This document shows, piece after piece, positions 12,032 to 15,592 of a DNA stretch of 15,592 nucleotides. Origin of the DNA: an uncultured Oscillospiraceae bacterium (lineage in GTDB: Bacteria; Bacillota; Clostridia; Oscillospirales; Oscillospiraceae). The position numbers and the translations under genes are program-made. A model generated the notes under the pieces. The model made no database searches. It saw only the letters and a list, made by a program, of their open reading frames with translations, and was not told the origin of the DNA. How positions within the stretch are numbered: position 1 is the first letter of the stretch; every line of letters starts with the position of its first letter. The stretch is from positions 1 through 15,592 of the forward strand of contig CAAELC010000073.1 in the NCBI GenBank assembly GCA_900756715.1. Direction: 5' to 3'.

Positions 12032-13330
12032 TCAGTCTTTTCTTCCCGCCAGCGTCACGCGGAAGGTCATTTCCTGTCCGGCCCGCAGCACGGTCACCGT
12101 TACCTCGTCGCCCGGGAACAGATTCCGCCGGTAGTCCATCAGGCTCCATGTGTCTGTAATCTTCTGGTCATCCACTGTCAGGATCACATCGCCTGCCTGT
12201 ATTCCGGCTGCGGCGGCAGGCATACCATCCTCCAGCGATTTCACCACCAGCCTTGCCCCGTTTTCCGTCTCCTCCGTATATACGGTAAAGCCGAAGGTTG
12301 GCGTCCCCCGGAAGGTTCCGCAGGCCAGAATGTCGTTCACCACATACGCCGCATCTGCCGCAGGCAGGGCAAAGCCCAGCCCTTCCACCGTAGCCTCGTC
12401 CGCTGCGCCGGTGCCGCTCATTTTCAGGGTGTTAATGCCGATGACCTGGCCTCTGTCATTGATCAGCGGGCCGCCGGAGTTGCCGTTGTTCAGGGCCGCC
12501 GTCGTCTGCAGGACTGTCATGCTCTTGCCGTCCACCATCAGCGTCCGGTTCACGGCCGACAGCATCCCCTGCGTAAAGGTGCCGCGCAGCTCCACGCCCA
12601 GCGGGTTGCCGATGGCATACACCGTCTCGCCCACGGCGCAGTAATCCGAGTCGCCAAACTCCGCCGGAGTCAGGCCCTCTGCGCCAACTGCTTTCAGCAC
12701 CGCCAGATCCCGATCAGTGTCATAGCCCACCAGCTCCGCATCATAGGTCTGTCCCATATCTGTGGCAATCCAGCAGCTTTTCCCGCCCGCAATCACATGG
12801 GCGTTGGTAATAAAATAGCCATCCTCCGTCAGAATCACGCCTGTTCCCACGGAAGCGCTGTCCTCTCCCTCTACTGCAATCACCGTCACCGTAGAAGGAA
12901 GCACCTTCTCATAAACCTCCGGTGCCGCCAGCACCGTCTCCCCCGGGGCCAGCACCTTCATCCGCACAGACGGGTCCGGCGCACAAATGGGGATACTCAC
13001 CGTTTTGTCGCTGAAAATGTCCACAATGCTGCTGCCGGACTCCCCGTCATCTCCGGGCAGCGTCTGGCTGTTTCCGTTGCCGCGCAAATGTGCGGCCAGC
13101 ATGCCGCCGCCAATCAGCAGCACCAGCAGTGCCGCCGCAGCGGCCCAAATCTTCCATCTGGAGCGTTTCTTCTTCACTGCGGCAGCCGGAGCCTTCCTTT
13201 CCGCCGGCCTTGCCGCTGCCGGCAGGGGGCTTGGCTGCACATAGTAGTGCACTACCTCTGTTCCCTGCTCCGGGGGCACATACCAGGATACGATTTCCCG
13301 CCCTTCCTGCTGCTTTTCCTGCTCTGTCAT
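12032..13330 (-). CDS. HtrA/DegP-like membrane-anchored serine protease with PDZ domain
   Basis: A 432-residue trypsin-fold protease expected to degrade or refold damaged exported proteins. A 59-residue N-terminal cytosolic tail, with a Tyr/Pro-rich YVPP...YVQP part and a basic KKKR, precedes one membrane helix (about 61-80). A linker of about 50 residues leads to the protease domain (about 135-335). The triad is intact: H178 in TNAHVI, D208 in DRDLAVLK and S285 in GNSGGPL. One PDZ domain (about 345-428) has GIQAGDVILTVDDQKI. Its ATG (13330) overlaps the TGA of the histidine kinase gene by 4 nt, with GGAGAGG 10 nt upstream, so it is translationally coupled to the two-component system. This mirrors CssRS control of htrA/htrB in Bacillus subtilis; the function here is inferred. 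Confidence 0.95.
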   Translation of the reverse strand: MTEQEKQQEGREIVSWYVPPEQGTEVVHYYVQPSPLPAAARPAERKAPAAAVKKKRSRWKIWAAAAALLVLLIGGGMLAAHLRGNGNSQTLPGDDGESGSSIVDIFSDKTVSIPICAPDPSVRMKVLAPGETVLAAPEVYEKVLPSTVTVIAVEGEDSASVGTGVILTEDGYFITNAHVIAGGKSCWIATDMGQTYDAELVGYDTDRDLAVLKAVGAEGLTPAEFGDSDYCAVGETVYAIGNPLGVELRGTFTQGMLSAVNRTLMVDGKSMTVLQTTAALNNGNSGGPLINDRGQVIGINTLKMSGTGAADEATVEGLGFALPAADAAYVVNDILACGTFRGTPTFGFTVYTEETENGARLVVKSLEDGMPAAAAGIQAGDVILTVDDQKITDTWSLMDYRRNLFPGDEVTVTVLRAGQEMTFRVTLAGRKD

Positions 13331-14799
13331 GTTGCTTTTTCCTCTCCGTGGGGGCGTGTTGTGTCAGCCATCTGCACAGTAAAGCTGAACGCCGTCACGC
13401 CGTTTTCACTGGTCACACTGATTTTTTCCTTATGCTGGGCCAGAATGGTTTTCACCACATACAGGCCCAGACCGTACCCATCCTTGTCCACGCTGCGGGA
13501 CTTATCCGATTTGTGGAACCGTTCAAACAGCAGCGGGATTTCCTCGGCCGGGATGGTTCCGCCGTGGTTGCGCACCGTTACCACAGCCTTTTCCCCTTTA
13601 GGGGCAAGCCCCAGATAAAGGGTAGACTTCGGGGATGCAAACTTGGTGGCATTTTCCAACAGATTGTACACCACCTGCGTAATCAGCTCATTGTCTCCCC
13701 GCACCATCACGGAATCCTCCGGAATGTCGGCCTCCACATCCAGCCCCCGGTCATTGATCTTCTGCTCCATCGAAAGCAGGGCAATGCGCATGCTTTCGCA
13801 CAGGTCAAAGTCCTCCTTGTGCATCTCCTTGGACTGGATCTGGGAAATATCCAGCATCCGCCGCACCAGACGGCTCAGCCGGTGGCTTTCATCGGAAATA
13901 ATCTGCAAATACCGCCGCTCCTTTTCCGGGGGGATTGTCCCGTCCAGAATGCCGTCGGTGTACCCGGCGATAGAGGTCATAGGCGTTTTCAGCTCGTGGG
14001 AAATATTGGCAATAAAATCCCGGCGCTGGCGCTCCGTCTCCGCAAGGGAGTCCGCCATCATATTGAAGGAGCGGGCCAGCTCGCCAATCTCATCTCCCCT
14101 GCCCTCGTCCTCAATGCGCACATCAAAATTCCCCGCAGCATAGGCGCGGGTGCCCTGCACCATCTCCCGGATAGGCTGTATCTGCCGCATGGACATCAGG
14201 GAGCTTGCCACAAAGGCAATCAGCAGCACAATGGCCGAAATCATAAAGAACAGCGCCGTAAAGGTTCGCCACAGCTTCATCACCTGTCCCGCGTCGATGA
14301 CCGACAGCACCATGCCAACGGCTTCTCCGCCGCTGACCACCGGCACGCCCACCGTAAACTGCTTCACGGTGTAAATACCGCCCAGCGTGGTGTTTCCCTC
14401 ATAGCCGCCGCTGTTCTCCAGAATTTTTTTCTGCAATTCCTGCGGCACCACGATTACCCTTCCCACCAGCGACTCGTCCGTGGTCAGCAGCACCGCTCCG
14501 TTTTCATCGCAAATCAGGAAGTTCACATCCGTCATCATGGATGCCACCCCCGCCAGCCGGTTCAGCGATGCATCCAGCTCCTGCTGGCTGTCCGCCTCGG
14601 CGGTCAGGTATGCCACGGACAGGTCGGCAATCATCTCCGCCCTGCTTTTCATTTCGCTGTGCTTTTCTCCCATCACATAGTTGTAGCTCAGCGCGTAAAA
14701 TGCCGTTCCCAGCAGCAGCAGCATCAGCAGCACGATTCCCGCAATCAGGCCGAACTGTTGCCAGTACAGCCCCTGAAATCTCTTTTTCAGCCTGCTCAT
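13327..14799 (-). CDS. Sensor histidine kinase, HAMP-HisKA-HATPase type
   Basis: A 490-residue membrane sensor kinase. Membrane helix 1 (about 16-38) and helix 2 (about 179-203) flank an external sensor domain of about 140 residues with a PAS/Cache-like look (DVNFLICDENGAVLLTTD). HAMP spans about 200-255. HisKA carries the phospho-acceptor H268 in NISHELKTPMTSIAGY. The ATPase domain has the N box NLLENATKF (379-387) and G2 box GYGLGLYVVK (441-450). The G1 region reads RNHGGTIP rather than DxGxGIP, a degenerate form. The ATG at 14799 is 1 nt after the response regulator stop, and the gene's end overlaps htrA by 4 nt. The signal is probably envelope or secretion stress, judging from the HtrA partner (inferred); PhoR/WalK-like signals are alternatives. 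Confidence 0.95.
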   Translation of the reverse strand: MSRLKKRFQGLYWQQFGLIAGIVLLMLLLLGTAFYALSYNYVMGEKHSEMKSRAEMIADLSVAYLTAEADSQQELDASLNRLAGVASMMTDVNFLICDENGAVLLTTDESLVGRVIVVPQELQKKILENSGGYEGNTTLGGIYTVKQFTVGVPVVSGGEAVGMVLSVIDAGQVMKLWRTFTALFFMISAIVLLIAFVASSLMSMRQIQPIREMVQGTRAYAAGNFDVRIEDEGRGDEIGELARSFNMMADSLAETERQRRDFIANISHELKTPMTSIAGYTDGILDGTIPPEKERRYLQIISDESHRLSRLVRRMLDISQIQSKEMHKEDFDLCESMRIALLSMEQKINDRGLDVEADIPEDSVMVRGDNELITQVVYNLLENATKFASPKSTLYLGLAPKGEKAVVTVRNHGGTIPAEEIPLLFERFHKSDKSRSVDKDGYGLGLYVVKTILAQHKEKISVTSENGVTAFSFTVQMADTTRPHGEEKAT

Positions 14800-14800
14800 C

Positions 14801-15481
14801 TTACTTCACTTCAAACTTATAGCCAACGCCCCAAACGGTCTTCAGGGCCCACTGGTCGGACACATTTTCCACCTTTTCCCGCAGCCGCTTGATGTGCACA
14901 TCCACCGTCCGGCTGTCGCCGAAATAGTCAAAGCCCCACACCTCGTCCAGCAGCTGGTTGCGGGTATACACCCGGTTGGGTGTAGAGGCCAGATGGTACA
15001 GCAGCTCCAGCTCTTTGGGCGGCGTGTCCACCTTTTTCCCATCCACCAGCAGCTCATAGCTGTCCAGATCAATCACCAGCTTGTCAAAGGTCAGCCGTTT
15101 TTTCGTGTCGTCCGGAATTTCGCTCCGCCGCAGCACTGCGTTGATCCGCGCCATCAGCTCCTTCATCTCGAAGGGCTTGACCAGATAGTCGTCCGCCCCC
15201 ATCTCCAGCCCGGTAATGCGGTCGTTTACCTCGCTTTTTGCCGTCAGCATGATGATAGGCACCTTGGATTTATCCCGGATTCTGGAGCACACGGCCCAGC
15301 CGTCCATCACCGGCAGCATAATATCCAACAGCACCAGATCCGGTGCCTGCTTCTCAAATTCCTCCACGGCCTTTCCGCCGTCATAGGCCCGGCGCACCTC
15401 AAAGCCTTCCTTTTCCAGATACATCCGGATCAGATCCGATATATTGCGGTCATCCTCTACCACCAGAATGTTGCGTGCCAT
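14801..15481 (-). CDS. Response regulator, OmpR/PhoB family
   Basis: A 226-residue, two-domain regulator. The receiver (1-120) has acidic pocket D10/D11, phospho-acceptor D53 in LVLLDIMLP, T80 in MLTAKS and K102 in LVKPF. The winged-helix DNA-binding domain (about 130-226) has LTFDKLVIDL, PPKELELLYHLASTPNRVYTR, the recognition segment DSRTVDVHIKRLREKVE, and the C-terminal TVWGVGYKFE. The ATG at 15481 follows GGGAGG by about 9 nt. It is the first gene of an operon with the kinase (1-nt gap) and htrA. It probably binds tandem direct repeats, as is usual for this family, and may control its own operon. Family assignment is secure; the regulon is unknown. Confidence 0.96.
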   Translation of the reverse strand: MARNILVVEDDRNISDLIRMYLEKEGFEVRRAYDGGKAVEEFEKQAPDLVLLDIMLPVMDGWAVCSRIRDKSKVPIIMLTAKSEVNDRITGLEMGADDYLVKPFEMKELMARINAVLRRSEIPDDTKKRLTFDKLVIDLDSYELLVDGKKVDTPPKELELLYHLASTPNRVYTRNQLLDEVWGFDYFGDSRTVDVHIKRLREKVENVSDQWALKTVWGVGYKFEVK

Positions 15482-15498
15482 CTACAGGGCCTCCCTCT

Positions 15499-15515
15499 CT
15501 CCGCCGTGCGCGGAG
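15499..15515 (-). other. Leader hairpin before the response regulator gene
   Basis: CTCCGC (15499-15504) and GCGGAG (15510-15515) form a 6-bp stem with a 5-nt loop, just upstream of the ribosome site in the predicted leader. Without a U-tract it is not a terminator; an effect on translation or mRNA stability is possible. Confidence 0.35.
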
Positions 15516-15530
15516 TATTTTCTTCGTTTT

Positions 15531-15536
15531 ATTATA
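15531..15536 (-). promoter_or_regulatory. -10 element of the two-component/htrA operon
   Basis: A perfect TATAAT on the minus strand, about 50 nt before the ATG. No acceptable -35 lies 16-18 nt upstream (TTGTTC is 22 nt away), which suggests activator-dependent transcription, possibly by the regulator itself. Confidence 0.5.
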
Positions 15537-15556
15537 TGTGCTGCGCGATTTTTTTC

Positions 15557-15584
15557 CTGAACAATCTGTAAATGATGGTATAGT
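15557..15584 (+). promoter_or_regulatory. Possible divergent promoter at the right edge
   Basis: TATAGT (15579-15584) is preceded by TGG, an extended -10 pattern. A poor -35 (CTGAAC, 15557-15562) lies 16 nt upstream. It points to a divergent gene beyond the window. Confidence 0.3.
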
Positions 15585-15592
15585 ATATCACA

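Noticed and set aside
11906..13618. 570-codon open frame on the plus strand
   Set aside because: It begins in the large hairpin and runs antisense to htrA; no domain or ribosome site.
13090..14892. 600-codon open frame on the plus strand
   Set aside because: It is a shadow of the histidine kinase and htrA genes; His/Gln-rich with no recognisable domain.
1..15592. Full prophage, CRISPR array, tRNA genes or insertion sequence
   Set aside because: Only two phage-type genes are present. No regularly spaced repeats, tRNA-like folds, transposase or integrase genes, or attachment-site repeats were seen.

Overview
The window looks like a chromosome segment of a spore-forming anaerobic Firmicute of class Clostridia, most likely an Oscillospiraceae/Ruminococcaceae-type gut fermenter (lineage inferred). 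Support comes from two sporulation sigma factors (sigG, sigK), strong AGGAGG-type ribosome sites, a class B sortase, an [FeFe] hydrogenase and ATP-dependent PEP carboxykinase, with GC-rich genes separated by AT-rich gaps.

Layout. 1-829: 3' end of the L10 gene and complete rplL, closed by a strong terminator. 830-2199: a compact holin/endolysin pair, convergent with sigG across a shared terminator. 2197-4537 (minus): sigG, then two tandem MgtC/SapB-family membrane protein genes with a well-formed sigma-A promoter and an unusual repeat-bearing leader. 4538-4856: AT-rich regulatory gap. 4857-5588 (minus): class B sortase, divergent from sigK (5716-6429, plus). 6545-8086: putative group B [FeFe] hydrogenase. 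8212-8568 (minus): stand-alone ModE-type DNA-binding protein, divergent from pckA (8822-10387). 10457-10765: small protein of unknown function. 10840-11862: aldo/keto reductase with a C-terminal eight-cysteine iron-sulfur region. 12032-15481 (minus): a response regulator - histidine kinase - HtrA protease operon, with a hint of a divergent promoter leaving the right edge.

How the genes relate. Most genes are single transcription units bounded by good terminators and promoters. The real operons are rplJ-rplL, holin-endolysin (8-nt overlap), the mgtC pair (13-nt gap) and the two-component-system/HtrA set (1-nt gap, then a 4-nt overlap). That last set resembles an envelope protein-quality-control module, analogous to CssRS and HtrA/HtrB of Bacillus subtilis. 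Hydrogenase, PEPCK and the Fe-S aldo/keto reductase suggest fermentative redox and carbon balancing. The least ordinary item is the isolated lysis cassette between ribosomal-protein genes and a sporulation sigma factor. It could be a phage remnant, a holin-dependent export module or a mother-cell lysis device; the sequence alone does not decide.
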